Below are positions 1-7,350 of a stretch of 30,405 nt of DNA, in pieces (positions within the stretch are counted from its first letter, which is position 1; every line of letters begins with the position of its first letter). The translations under genes and the position numbers were made by a program. The DNA comes from Rhodospirillaceae bacterium (GTDB lineage Bacteria; Pseudomonadota; Alphaproteobacteria; UBA828), in the NCBI GenBank assembly GCA_028819955.1, contig JAPPKP010000393.1:1-30405 (forward strand). The letters run 5' to 3'. A model generated the notes under the pieces. It did not search any database, was not told the origin of the DNA, and was given only the letters and a program-made list of their open reading frames with translations.

Positions 1-582
1 CCCATCATCACGCTGACCGGCTGCCGCTCGCCCGAGTACAACGAGGCGCACCACGCCTATTGCGGGCTGCTGGACAGCATGCACATCTGGGGCCTCTACA
101 ACGGGCGCTACGGCATGTCGGACAAGGTGTTGATCGACATCGTGCCGCAGGAGCACCGGCTTGCTGCCGACACCATGCTGAACACCGAGCGCCAGCGCCA
201 GGAGCGGCTCACCGCTGTGCTGCAGGACGACCCCGAGACCGCGCCCTGGGTCGAGCACGAGAGACTCTTCGCCAACTACAAGGCGCTGCAGTTCTTCGAC
301 ACCTTCGCCCTCTACTTCAATTGCGTCCACGCCGAGGGGCGCGGGGAGAGCACCTTCGCCAACGTACCGCGCGGTGTCGACGACGATGTCGAAATCGAAG
401 TCCGGGCGCTCGGCGACGGCGTCTACAGCCTCGATCCCTATCCCTTCCGCGACGACAGTCTGGAAGTCTCGTTCACCGGCCGCCATCTCACGCCCTTCGG
501 CGCCGACGATGCGCCCGACATGGCGGCGGTGATGCGGGAGACCCCGCGCGAGCGCCAGAGCGCCCGGCTGATCGCGGCCTGA
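1..582 (+). CDS. DUF3891 family protein (5' end outside window)
   Basis: The reading frame is open from the first base, so the start lies upstream of the window; 193 codons are visible. The visible part contains the conserved stretch around HIWGLYNGRYGM (after base 79), the central LQFFDTFALYF segment and a beta-rich C-terminal part ending in VSFTGRHLTPFG. These match my memory of the DUF3891 family, small cytoplasmic proteins of unknown activity found in many bacteria. No signal peptide or membrane segment is visible. The next gene starts 37 bases after the stop, so the two may be co-transcribed. The family call is moderately sure; no function can be assigned. Confidence 0.7.
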   Translation, partial: PIITLTGCRSPEYNEAHHAYCGLLDSMHIWGLYNGRYGMSDKVLIDIVPQEHRLAADTMLNTERQRQERLTAVLQDDPETAPWVEHERLFANYKALQFFDTFALYFNCVHAEGRGESTFANVPRGVDDDVEIEVRALGDGVYSLDPYPFRDDSLEVSFTGRHLTPFGADDAPDMAAVMRETPRERQSARLIAA

Positions 583-619
583 GCGCCGCGCCACAGACAT
601 CCGAGATCAGAGAGAGAAC

Positions 620-1129
620 GTGACGGCAGTTGCACGCCCGAGCCCCGTCGAAGTGCTCGGATTGGACCACGTCGTGCTCCGCGTGGCGGACATCGAGGCC
701 TCGCTGGAATGGTACGGGCGGGTGCTCGGCTGCACCGTGGAGCGCCGGATCGAGAGCTTCGGGCTCTACCAGCTCCGTGCCGGCGCGAACCTGATCGACC
801 TGGTTCCAGTTGGGAGCAAGGCAGGCAAGCCGGGCGGCGGTGCGCCGGGCAAGACGCGGCGCAACATGGAGCATTTCGCCCTCAAGCTTGCCGCCTTCGA
901 CGAGACGAAGCTCCGCCGCTATCTCAAGAGGCGCGGCATCGAGGCAGGCGAGACCGCGCGGCGCTACGGCGCCGACGGCCACGGCCCCTCGCTCTACCTT
1001 ACCGACCCCGACGGCAACACCGTGGAGCTCAAGGGGCCGCCCGATTCGGACCAGAGCGAGAGGGTGGCGGACGCCGAGTATCCCGGTGCGAGGAGGCGAG
1101 TCGCAGCCAAGCGGAGCGCAGAGGCATGA
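620..1129 (+). CDS. VOC (glyoxalase/bleomycin resistance) superfamily protein
   Basis: A 169-residue single-domain protein of the vicinal oxygen chelate fold. The three usual metal ligands are visible: His17 in GLDHVVLRV, His85 in NMEHFALKL and Glu136 in DPDGNTVELKGP. The DPDGN turn before the Glu is typical of glyoxalase I/dioxygenase-like members. The chosen start is GTG at 620, with a purine-rich stretch (agagagaa) just upstream; the next in-frame Met is at residue 83 and would cut the fold. The last ~25 residues are charged and probably disordered. The stop overlaps the start of the following dehydrogenase (ATGA), which implies translational coupling. Substrate unknown: lyase, isomerase, dioxygenase and resistance functions are all possible in this superfamily. 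Confidence 0.85.
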   Translation: MTAVARPSPVEVLGLDHVVLRVADIEASLEWYGRVLGCTVERRIESFGLYQLRAGANLIDLVPVGSKAGKPGGGAPGKTRRNMEHFALKLAAFDETKLRRYLKRRGIEAGETARRYGADGHGPSLYLTDPDGNTVELKGPPDSDQSERVADAEYPGARRRVAAKRSAEA

Positions 1130-2172
1130 AGGCGGTCGTCATCCACCGCCACGGCGGGCCCGAAGAACTCGTCTACGAGGACATCGAGACGCCGGCGGTC
1201 GACCCCGAGGACGTCCTCATCAACCTCGAGACGGTGGGCCTCAACCATTTCGACCTCGACGTCTGCGACGGAATCTCCGGCTATCTCAACCTCGACATGC
1301 CGCACATTCTGGGGGTCGAGGGCGCAGGCGCGGTCGCCGAGACCGGCGCCGCCGTGACAGCCTTTCGCCCGGGCGATCGTGTCATGCCCTTCCTCACCTT
1401 CACGTCCGGCCTCTGCCGGCACCGGGTGTGCAACTGCGCGCTTGGCATGGACAACATCTGCCTCGACTTCGAAAAGCTGGGGGTGACCTGCTGGGGCACT
1501 TACGCCGAGTACGTGAAGGTCTCACACCACAACGTGATCCGAATTCCCGACGGCGTCTCGGCGCTGGACGCGGCGGCGGGGCAGGTCGCCTTCGCCACGG
1601 CCTGGGAGCTGGTGGTGAAGAAGGCACAGGTGCGCCAAGGCGAGGACGTGCTCATCAACGCCGCCGGCAGCGGCGTCGGCTCGGCAGCGATCCAGTGCGC
1701 TCGCGTTGCGGGCGCGCGAATTATCGCCACCGCCGGCTCCGACGAGAAGCTCGCACGAGCCCGTCAGCTCGGTGCCGACGAGGTCGTCAACTACAACGAG
1801 ACGCCTGCGATCGGCGACGCCGTGCGCGATCTCACCGATGGGCGCGGCGTCGATGTCTGTATCGAGATGGTAGGCGGTTCCGTGCTACAGCAGAGCCTCG
1901 ACGCGCTCGCGCTCAACGGGCGGCTCGCCACCTGCGGCGCGCACGCGGGCGAGAAGGTCGAGATCGACATGATCGAGTTTTTCCGCAAGCAGATCACCAT
2001 GACGAGCTGCCACTTCGCGCCGAAGTCCACCAACCACGAGGTCCTTCGCCTGATGGAGCAGGGCAAGCTCAGGCCGGTGATCGGCGAAGTCCTGCCGCTG
2101 GCCGAGATGCGCACCGCTCACGAACGACTTGCCGCGCGCGCAGTCTTCGGCAAGATCGTGCTCGAAGTTTAG
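1126..2172 (+). CDS. Medium-chain dehydrogenase/reductase (zinc-type alcohol dehydrogenase-like)
   Basis: 348 residues, normal for the MDR superfamily. The N-terminal GroES-like domain contains LNHFDLDV and GVEGAG (63-68). The Rossmann domain has INAAGSGVGSAAIQ (about 177-190) for NAD(P)H. The catalytic-zinc ligands of classical alcohol dehydrogenases appear to be missing: the Cys of the usual CxTD is replaced in GLNHFDLD and the His of GHE by Val. A four-Cys lobe is present (Cys97, 102, 104, 112) but spaced C-x4-C-x-C-x7-C rather than C-x2-C-x2-C-x7-C. This points to an NADPH-dependent quinone/enone-type reductase rather than a zinc alcohol dehydrogenase, which is inference. The start is the ATG overlapping the upstream stop (ATGA); the ABC-like gene follows 11 bases after the stop. 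Confidence 0.85.
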   Translation: MKAVVIHRHGGPEELVYEDIETPAVDPEDVLINLETVGLNHFDLDVCDGISGYLNLDMPHILGVEGAGAVAETGAAVTAFRPGDRVMPFLTFTSGLCRHRVCNCALGMDNICLDFEKLGVTCWGTYAEYVKVSHHNVIRIPDGVSALDAAAGQVAFATAWELVVKKAQVRQGEDVLINAAGSGVGSAAIQCARVAGARIIATAGSDEKLARARQLGADEVVNYNETPAIGDAVRDLTDGRGVDVCIEMVGGSVLQQSLDALALNGRLATCGAHAGEKVEIDMIEFFRKQITMTSCHFAPKSTNHEVLRLMEQGKLRPVIGEVLPLAEMRTAHERLAARAVFGKIVLEV

Positions 2173-2183
2173 CGGGGCGAGCA

Positions 2184-3167
2184 ATGGCCGAGCTTGAGCT
2201 ACGTAAAGTCGATCGCTGGCACCACCGGCGCATCATCCTCGACGAGCTGAGTCTGAAGGCGCCGTCGGGCCGTATCACCGCGCTCCTGGGCGATGAGGAA
2301 TCGGGTCGCCTCACGGCAATCAAGGTCATCGCTGGGATCGAGAAGCCGCAAGGCGGCTCCATCCTGATCGATGGCGAGGAGGTGCTCGGGCAGCGGGAGG
2401 GAATTCGGGAAGCGGCGACGGTCTTCCGCACCGCCGCGCTAATGCCGCACAAGACGGCCTTGGAGAATATCGCCTATCCGCTCAGGATCGCCCGCTTCGA
2501 CCGGGAGACCATCGAGGCGCGTGTGCTCGCCGTGGGCGAGCACTTCGGGATCACAGACATTCTCGCGCAGCGCCCCAAGAAGCTCACCGACATTCAGTGT
2601 TATCAGATCGGTCTCGCCCGCGCGCTGGTGCGGGACCCCGGGGTCTACCTCTTCGAGCTTCCGACGGAGGAAGACCCGGAACTGCGCAATCTCGCGATCA
2701 GTGAGATGAAACGGCTCAGAGACGAGTTCGGGCGCACCGTGGTCTATGCCGCCGAGACTGTCGATGATGTGGACGACCTTGCCGACTGGGTCGTCGTACT
2801 CGACGAAGGGCGCAGGCTGCAAATGGGCAGCCCCGGGAGGATCGTCAAATGGCCGGCCTCGCGCCGGGTCGCGAAGCTCTTCGGCGCGAGACTCCGAGCC
2901 GCGCGCGTTATGGGCACCGAGCACGATGCGATCACGGTGCGTCTCAAGGACGGCGACATCCTCACTATTCCATGGGAGAGCGACGAGGCGGCCGCCGGCG
3001 AGCGCGCCACGCTGGCCATCTGGCCCGAAGACATCGACCGCGAGGGAGAGACGGCGGTTTACCCGCCCGAGCACTGCTACCTGTTCAACGAGCGGGGACA
3101 TTTGGTGGCGGGACCCTCGGGACCACCGCCAAAGCGCAAGACAAAGGGTGCATCCAAGCGGCGATAA
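2184..3167 (+). CDS. Degenerate ABC transporter ATPase-like protein (MalK/UgpC type, likely inactive)
   Basis: 327 residues that align from end to end with MalK/UgpC-type import ATPases, including a C-terminal TOBE-like part (about 240-305). Almost every nucleotide-handling motif is changed. Walker A reads GDEESGRLT (36-44), with Lys to Arg and the following Ser/Thr to Leu. The Q-loop Gln is Arg82 (FRTAALMPHKT). The LSGGQ signature is LTDIQ (134-138). The Walker B Asp is Phe157, although Glu158 remains. The H-loop His is Glu191. Hydrophobic spacing and the LARAL helix are intact, and the frame is open with no stop, so this is not a simple pseudogene. No permease or binding-protein gene lies nearby. 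It may be a regulatory or structural subunit pairing with a true ATPase encoded elsewhere. The C-terminal tail is Lys/Arg/Pro-rich. Confidence 0.85.
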   Translation: MAELELRKVDRWHHRRIILDELSLKAPSGRITALLGDEESGRLTAIKVIAGIEKPQGGSILIDGEEVLGQREGIREAATVFRTAALMPHKTALENIAYPLRIARFDRETIEARVLAVGEHFGITDILAQRPKKLTDIQCYQIGLARALVRDPGVYLFELPTEEDPELRNLAISEMKRLRDEFGRTVVYAAETVDDVDDLADWVVVLDEGRRLQMGSPGRIVKWPASRRVAKLFGARLRAARVMGTEHDAITVRLKDGDILTIPWESDEAAAGERATLAIWPEDIDREGETAVYPPEHCYLFNERGHLVAGPSGPPPKRKTKGASKRR

Positions 3168-3256
3168 GTGACGAGACCTGTGCATTTCTGCTCGCCGCAG
3201 CAGTGCTGGGCCGACTCGCAGTATTCCTCACTGACGATATCAAAGAACAGCGTCAT

Positions 3257-3275
3257 TTCCCCAATATATGGGGAA
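3257..3275. promoter_or_regulatory. Inverted repeat TTCCCC-N7-GGGGAA, possible operator
   Basis: Six-base perfect arms (TTCCCC at 3257-3262, GGGGAA at 3270-3275) flank an AT-only 7-base centre (AATATAT). It lies 16 bases from a second palindrome with a similar AT-rich centre, in the 268-bp gap before the PIMT-like gene. No T-run follows, so a terminator is less likely than a protein-binding site. The binding factor is unknown. Confidence 0.4.
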
Positions 3276-3290
3276 GAGTCGTTCTACGGC

Positions 3291-3304
3291 TACAATATAT
3301 TGTA
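3291..3304. promoter_or_regulatory. Perfect 14-bp palindrome TACAATATATTGTA
   Basis: The 14 bases read identically on both strands. A perfect 14-mer is uncommon by chance and stands out in a GC-rich genome. It lies about 65 bases upstream of the proposed -35 of the PIMT-rhodanese-TolC genes, with the TTCCCC/GGGGAA repeat just upstream, so it may be part of a regulator-binding region. The regulator is not known. Confidence 0.45.
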
Positions 3305-3367
3305 AGTATTGAAAGGCTTGCGAGGCGATGTGGCCTGTTGATTAACGCAATGTTTATCGTAGTCTCG

Positions 3368-3397
3368 TTGCCAATCTTGCGTTGTCCGCACTAGAAT
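3368..3397 (+). promoter_or_regulatory. Candidate sigma-70 promoter for PIMT-like/rhodanese/tolC
   Basis: TTGCCA (3368-3373) and TAGAAT (3392-3397) are separated by 18 bases, each close to the sigma-70 consensus. Transcription would begin near 3404, giving a leader of roughly 30 bases before the ATG at 3436. Read by eye only. Confidence 0.4.
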
Positions 3398-3435
3398 GAA
3401 GCGGTAACACCCGCTCTCAACGGATTTTTCACCAG

Positions 3436-4092
3436 ATGATCGACCACGCCGTCGCGCGCCAAAACATGGTCTCCGGCCAGATCAGGACCAACCGTGTCAC
3501 CGACGAACGGCTGATCGAGGCGATGGAAGAGATTCCCCGCGAGCTCTTCGTGCCGCGTGCCAAGCGAGGCGTCGCCTACGTGGACGAGGACGTGGAGATC
3601 GCTTCCGGCCGCTACCTGATGGAGCCCATGGTGCTCGCACGGCTGGTGCAAGAGGCCGAGATCACGCCAAACGACATGGTTCTCGACGTCGGTTGCGGCA
3701 CGGGCTACGCCTCGGCGGTCATGGGCCGCCTCGCGGGCACCGTGATCGCCCTGGACGTCGACGACTCTCTCGCGGCCGAGGCCGAGCGTGCGTTGAGCGC
3801 CGTCGGTGCCGACAACGCGATTGTCGTGACTGGCCCTCTTGCCGAGGGATTTGCTCAACAGGCGCCCTACGACGTGATCCTGGTGGGAGGCGCGGTCGAT
3901 CGCCTGCCGCAGGCTCTGGCGGATCAACTGGCCGAGGCGGGCAGGATTGTCGGCGTCGTGCAAGAGCCCGGCACGGTGGGGCAGGCAACCCTCTGGGCGC
4001 GGCACCGGGGCGTGCTCTCTCATCGCTGCCTGTTCGAAGCATCGATGCCGCCGCTACCGGGCATCGTCCGGCCGGCGCAATTCGAGTTCTAG
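3436..4092 (+). CDS. Protein-L-isoaspartate O-methyltransferase-like protein
   Basis: 218 residues, the usual size of protein-L-isoaspartate methyltransferases. The family layout is clear: MVSGQIRTNRVTDERLIEAM at the start, IPRELFVP (33-40), and the SAM-binding loop VLDVGCGTGY (82-91) followed by the acidic strand IALDVDD. In true PIMT a Ser/Thr-Ile-Ser-x-Pro segment sits before the SAM loop; here that place reads GRYLMEPMVLA (58-68), so the usual hydroxyl residues are missing and the substrate may differ. Alphaproteobacteria commonly carry such a PIMT-like gene directly before tolC, as here. The start has a plausible promoter upstream. The rhodanese gene begins 4 bases after the stop, implying one transcript. 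Confidence 0.85.
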   Translation: MIDHAVARQNMVSGQIRTNRVTDERLIEAMEEIPRELFVPRAKRGVAYVDEDVEIASGRYLMEPMVLARLVQEAEITPNDMVLDVGCGTGYASAVMGRLAGTVIALDVDDSLAAEAERALSAVGADNAIVVTGPLAEGFAQQAPYDVILVGGAVDRLPQALADQLAEAGRIVGVVQEPGTVGQATLWARHRGVLSHRCLFEASMPPLPGIVRPAQFEF

Positions 4093-4096
4093 GTCC

Positions 4097-4426
4097 ATGC
4101 AGGGCGAGGTGCCTGCGCTCTCGGTCGGGGACTTCGCGACACTGCGCGCGGGGCCCGAGGCGTACGCGCTGCTCGATGTGCGCGAGCCTTGGGAGGTGGC
4201 GCTCGGGGTGCTTCCCGAGGCCATGACCATCCCCATGAACGAGCTACCCGATCGGCTCGAATCGTTGCCGGCGGATCGGCCGCTGGTGGTGCTGTGCCAC
4301 CATGGCCAGCGGAGTGGTCAGGTCACCGCATGGCTCCACAGGCAGGGCTACGACAATGCGGTCAACCTGGAAGGCGGTATCGACGCCTGGGCTCGCATGG
4401 TCGACCCGGCCATGCCGACCTACTGA
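4097..4426 (+). CDS. Rhodanese-like single-domain sulfurtransferase
   Basis: 109 residues forming one rhodanese domain: LLDVREPWEVALG (25-37), then the active-site loop CHHGQRS with the catalytic Cys67, and NLEGGIDAWA near the C-terminus. The GlpE/PspE-like size suggests a cytoplasmic sulfur carrier or transferase; no signal peptide is visible. The frame is open further upstream into the methyltransferase gene, but ATG 4097 is chosen because it lies just after that gene's stop and begins the conserved fold. It sits between the PIMT-like gene and tolC, an arrangement often seen in Alphaproteobacteria. Its link to TolC is not known. Confidence 0.88.
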   Translation: MQGEVPALSVGDFATLRAGPEAYALLDVREPWEVALGVLPEAMTIPMNELPDRLESLPADRPLVVLCHHGQRSGQVTAWLHRQGYDNAVNLEGGIDAWARMVDPAMPTY

Positions 4427-4438
4427 AAGGAGCGGCCC

Positions 4439-5836
4439 ATGACTCGCAAACGACGGCACTCCTCGATCGGAACGATCACCCTCGGCGTCCTGGCGGGTGC
4501 GCTCTTCGCCGGGGCGTTCGCGTTCACCCACGGCGCCACCGCACAGACTCTGGAAGAGGCGCTCGTCTACGCCTACCAGAACAACCCGACCTTGCAGGCC
4601 GAGCGCGCGCGGCTGCGGGCGTTGGACGAGGAGGTGCCCGCGGCGCTGGCCGGCTGGCAGCCCACGGTCGAGATCGCGGGCGACGTCGGCGCGTCCTACA
4701 GCAGGACCGACGGTAGTGTTCCGAACGCCGGGAGCCATACCGTCGTTCCCTTCGGTGCTGGGCTCACGGCCACCGCTCCGGTCTACCAGGGCGGGCGGGT
4801 ATCCGCCCAGATCGATTCGGCCGAGAACCGGGTCAATGCGGGCCGAGCGCAGCTCCAGGCGGTCGAGCAATCGATCCTGCTCGACACGGTGACAGCCTAC
4901 ATGGACGTGCTCCGCTTTTTGTCCGAGATCGAGCTCAGCCGCAGCAGCGAACGGGTCGTTCGCCGCCAGCTCCAGGCCGCGGTCGACCGACTCGAGGTCG
5001 GCGAGGTGACGCGGACCGATGTGGCGCAGGCCGAGGCCCGGCTGGCGCAGGCGGGCGCGGAGCGGGTGGCGGCCGAGGGCGGCATGATGTCCGCCCGCGC
5101 GATGTATCGACAGGTGGCAGGCCAGGCGCCGGGCACGCTCTCGTGGCCGCCGGTTCCCATGGGCCTGCCCGAAACGGAGGAGGACGCGCTGGCTGCAGCC
5201 AACGACGCCAACCCGTCGATCACGGCGTCGTCGTTCATCGCTCAGGCGGCGCAGGCGGATATCGAGGCGGCATCTGCGGCGCTCAGGCCACAGGTCTCGA
5301 TCGTCGGCGAATTGCGCCAGCGCTTCGACACCTCGAACCTCATCGAGCAGACCACCGATGCCTCGATCAGGGCCAGTGTGCGTGTGCCGCTCTATCAGGG
5401 CGGTGCCGCGAACGCGCGCGTCCGCCAGTCGAAGCAGATTGCGGCGCAGCGGCTGCTGGAGCTGGATCAGTCCCGGCGTGCAGTTCAAGAGCAGGTCGCC
5501 CAAGCCTGGCGGGCGCTCACCTCGGCGCGGGCGCAGATCGCCGCGTTCGAATCGCAGGTGGCTGCGGCGGCTGTCGCGCTGGACGGCGTCGAGCAAGAGA
5601 CGCGCGTCGGCCTGCGCACCACGCTCGACGTGCTGGACGCCGAGCAGGAGCATTTCAAGGCGCAGATCAACCTGGTCCGGGCGCAGCGGGAAGAGATCGT
5701 CGCTGCCTATCAGTTGAAGGCGGCGATCGGCGCGTTGACCGCGCAGCAGCTCGGGCTCCCGGTCGACCTGTACGACCCGGAGGCGCATTACCGGAGCGTG
5801 CGGGGCAGTCCGGGCGAGTGGCTGTGGTCGGAGTAG
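4439..5836 (+). CDS. tolC: TolC family outer membrane efflux channel
   Basis: 465 residues. Residues 1-35 form a signal peptide: basic start MTRKRR, a hydrophobic core and the cleavage-like ATA before QTLEEAL. The mature part shows the two-fold OEP repeat: LEEALVYAYQNNPTLQAERA at the start of the first half, and STRAND/helix segments such as RVPLYQGGAANARVRQSK in the second. Near the C-terminus are TTLDVLDAEQEHFKAQINLV and AAIGALTAQQLGLPV, hallmarks of alphaproteobacterial TolC. The product would form a trimeric channel for tripartite efflux pumps or type I secretion; no pump genes are adjacent. A good Shine-Dalgarno (aaaggag) precedes ATG 4439, 12 bases after the rhodanese stop. Confidence 0.93.
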   Translation: MTRKRRHSSIGTITLGVLAGALFAGAFAFTHGATAQTLEEALVYAYQNNPTLQAERARLRALDEEVPAALAGWQPTVEIAGDVGASYSRTDGSVPNAGSHTVVPFGAGLTATAPVYQGGRVSAQIDSAENRVNAGRAQLQAVEQSILLDTVTAYMDVLRFLSEIELSRSSERVVRRQLQAAVDRLEVGEVTRTDVAQAEARLAQAGAERVAAEGGMMSARAMYRQVAGQAPGTLSWPPVPMGLPETEEDALAAANDANPSITASSFIAQAAQADIEAASAALRPQVSIVGELRQRFDTSNLIEQTTDASIRASVRVPLYQGGAANARVRQSKQIAAQRLLELDQSRRAVQEQVAQAWRALTSARAQIAAFESQVAAAAVALDGVEQETRVGLRTTLDVLDAEQEHFKAQINLVRAQREEIVAAYQLKAAIGALTAQQLGLPVDLYDPEAHYRSVRGSPGEWLWSE

Positions 5837-5866
5837 TGACCGCCCCAATGGCGGAGGAGTGAGGAC

Positions 5867-6463
5867 ATGGAGAAGCCGGCGACAGCCGAACACCCGATCA
5901 ACGACGTGATGCGTCGGCGCTGGAGTCCGCGCGCCTTTGCGCCGCGGCCGATGCCCCGCGCGGACATCCTCACGCTGCTGGAGGCGGCGCGCTGGGCGGC
6001 GTCGAGCTTCAATCAGCAGCCCTGGCACTTCCTGGTCGCGACCAGGGACGACGAAGAGCGCTTCGCGCAGTTGCTCGAATGCCTGGTGCCGGGCAACCAA
6101 GTGTGGGCGCGGAATGCGTCGCTGCTCATCCTCACCGTCACCAAGCGCACCTTCGACCACAACAATTCGCCCAACAGCTGCTGCGTTCACGATATCGGGC
6201 TCGCCGCCTGCCAGCTCGTCCTGCAAGCCACGGAGCTCGGGTACGCCACCCATCAGATGGCCGGCATCGAGGCGGACAAGATCCGGCAGGTCTACGGTGT
6301 GCCGGAGGGCTTCGATCCCGTGACGGGGATCGCCGTCGGCTATCCCGGGGATCCGGATTCGCTCCCCGACGACCTCCGCGAAATGGAGCTTTCAGCGCGC
6401 ACACGGCGGCCTTTCGACGAATTCGTCTTCGCCGACGGCTGGGGTGAAGCCGCCGACCTCTGA
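5867..6463 (+). CDS. Nitroreductase family flavoprotein
   Basis: 198 residues of the FMN-dependent nitroreductase fold. The N-terminal phosphate-binding segment MRRRWSPRAF (15-24) is characteristic, followed by LLEAARWAASSFNQQPWHF (about 38-55) and the C-terminal IAVGYPGDPDSLPDDLRE. Family members reduce nitro groups, quinones or other substrates with NAD(P)H; the true substrate cannot be read here. ATG 5867 has ggaggag upstream. It starts 30 bases after tolC ends, so co-transcription is possible. The next gene is 66 bases away and may have its own promoter. Confidence 0.9.
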   Translation: MEKPATAEHPINDVMRRRWSPRAFAPRPMPRADILTLLEAARWAASSFNQQPWHFLVATRDDEERFAQLLECLVPGNQVWARNASLLILTVTKRTFDHNNSPNSCCVHDIGLAACQLVLQATELGYATHQMAGIEADKIRQVYGVPEGFDPVTGIAVGYPGDPDSLPDDLREMELSARTRRPFDEFVFADGWGEAADL

Positions 6464-6529
6464 CGGTCATCGACCGAGGGTTTTCGCGGCCCCTGAGCGA
6501 AGTCAGCCAATCAAACTCCGGAGCGAGGG

Positions 6530-6967
6530 ATGTCCGACTTCCACGTGAGCGTCGGCGAGCAGGTGACGTTTTCCAAGACCGTCGGCGAGAGCGATGTCTA
6601 CCTGTTCGCGGGCATCACCGGCGACTTGAACGGTCTGCATGTCAACGAGCATTACATGTCGGGGACGTCTTACGGTCACCGTATCGCCCACGGGGCTCTC
6701 TTGGTCGGTTTCATGTCGACCACGTCGACCATGATGATCGCCCGATGCGATGAGAGCGGAGGCGACGAGACCCCGGTCTCGCTCGGTTACGACCGCATTC
6801 GTTTCACCGCGCCGGTCTATATCAACGACACGGTGAGCGTGACCTACACGGTCGCCGAGATCGACGAGGAGCGCCGCCGCGCGCTTTCCGATATCGAGGT
6901 GGTCAATCAACGCGGCGAAACCGTTGCCGTCGCCCAGCACATCATCAAATGGGTGCCGCAGGCATAA
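6530..6967 (+). CDS. MaoC-like (R)-specific hydratase/dehydratase
   Basis: 145 residues, one hot-dog fold. The hydratase-2 motif is present: FAGITGDLNGLHVN (26-39) with the catalytic Asp32 and His37. The usual Pro after Asn is Gly35, a small departure. The following segment GHRIAHGALLVGF is typical of PhaJ/MaoC-type enzymes that hydrate trans-enoyl-CoA. The acyl-CoA substrate is unknown. The gene begins a run (MaoC, DUF427, HisD-type, SDR) with short gaps that may be one operon. Start ATG 6530 is preceded by ggagcgaggg. Confidence 0.88.
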   Translation: MSDFHVSVGEQVTFSKTVGESDVYLFAGITGDLNGLHVNEHYMSGTSYGHRIAHGALLVGFMSTTSTMMIARCDESGGDETPVSLGYDRIRFTAPVYINDTVSVTYTVAEIDEERRRALSDIEVVNQRGETVAVAQHIIKWVPQA

Positions 6968-6996
6968 GCAGCGAACGGGACGAGGGGGACCGGAGC

Positions 6997-7281
6997 ATGG
7001 CGCGCGCACTCTGGCAGGGGCAAGTTATCGCGGAGTCGGAGACGTGGGAGAGCGTGGAGGGCAACGTCTATTTTCCCCCGGAGTCCGTGAACCATGCGTT
7101 CTTCACGCCGAGTGACACCACGACCGTCTGCGGCTGGAAGGGCACGGCCCACTACTACACGGTCGAGGTCGACGGCGCGCGTAACGCCGATGCAGCGTGG
7201 TACTACCCTGACCCCAAGCCCGCGGCCGCGAATATCCGGGACCACGTCGCCTTCTGGCGGGGTGTCACCGTCGAGACCTGA
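6997..7281 (+). CDS. DUF427 domain protein
   Basis: 94 residues covering a complete DUF427 domain: WQGQVIAESETWESVEGNVYFPPESVN, then TTVCGWKGTAHYYTVEV (42-58) and a C-terminal HVAFWRGVTVE. The pattern of a YFP segment, then C-x-x-KG-x-A-x-Y, is what I recall for this family. It has no assigned enzyme activity that I know of. The frame is open 16 codons further upstream, but ATG 6997 is preferred because it follows a purine-rich gaggggg and starts the domain. It lies between a MaoC hydratase and a HisD-type dehydrogenase. Confidence 0.82.
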   Translation: MARALWQGQVIAESETWESVEGNVYFPPESVNHAFFTPSDTTTVCGWKGTAHYYTVEVDGARNADAAWYYPDPKPAAANIRDHVAFWRGVTVET

Positions 7282-7350
7282 GCTCGGGTTGCCGATCGGG
7301 GCACATGGATGCTCGCGCGGCGAGGCGCGCAACAGAAAGCAGGAACGCCG

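Noticed and set aside
709..1125. Upstream extension of the medium-chain dehydrogenase frame
   Set aside because: It is the shifted reading of the VOC gene (Arg-rich). The real start is ATG 1126, which overlaps the VOC stop.
4244..6253. A 669-residue minus-strand open frame over tolC and the nitroreductase gene
   Set aside because: Antisense to two clear genes, Arg/Gly/Leu-rich shadow composition, no recognisable motif.
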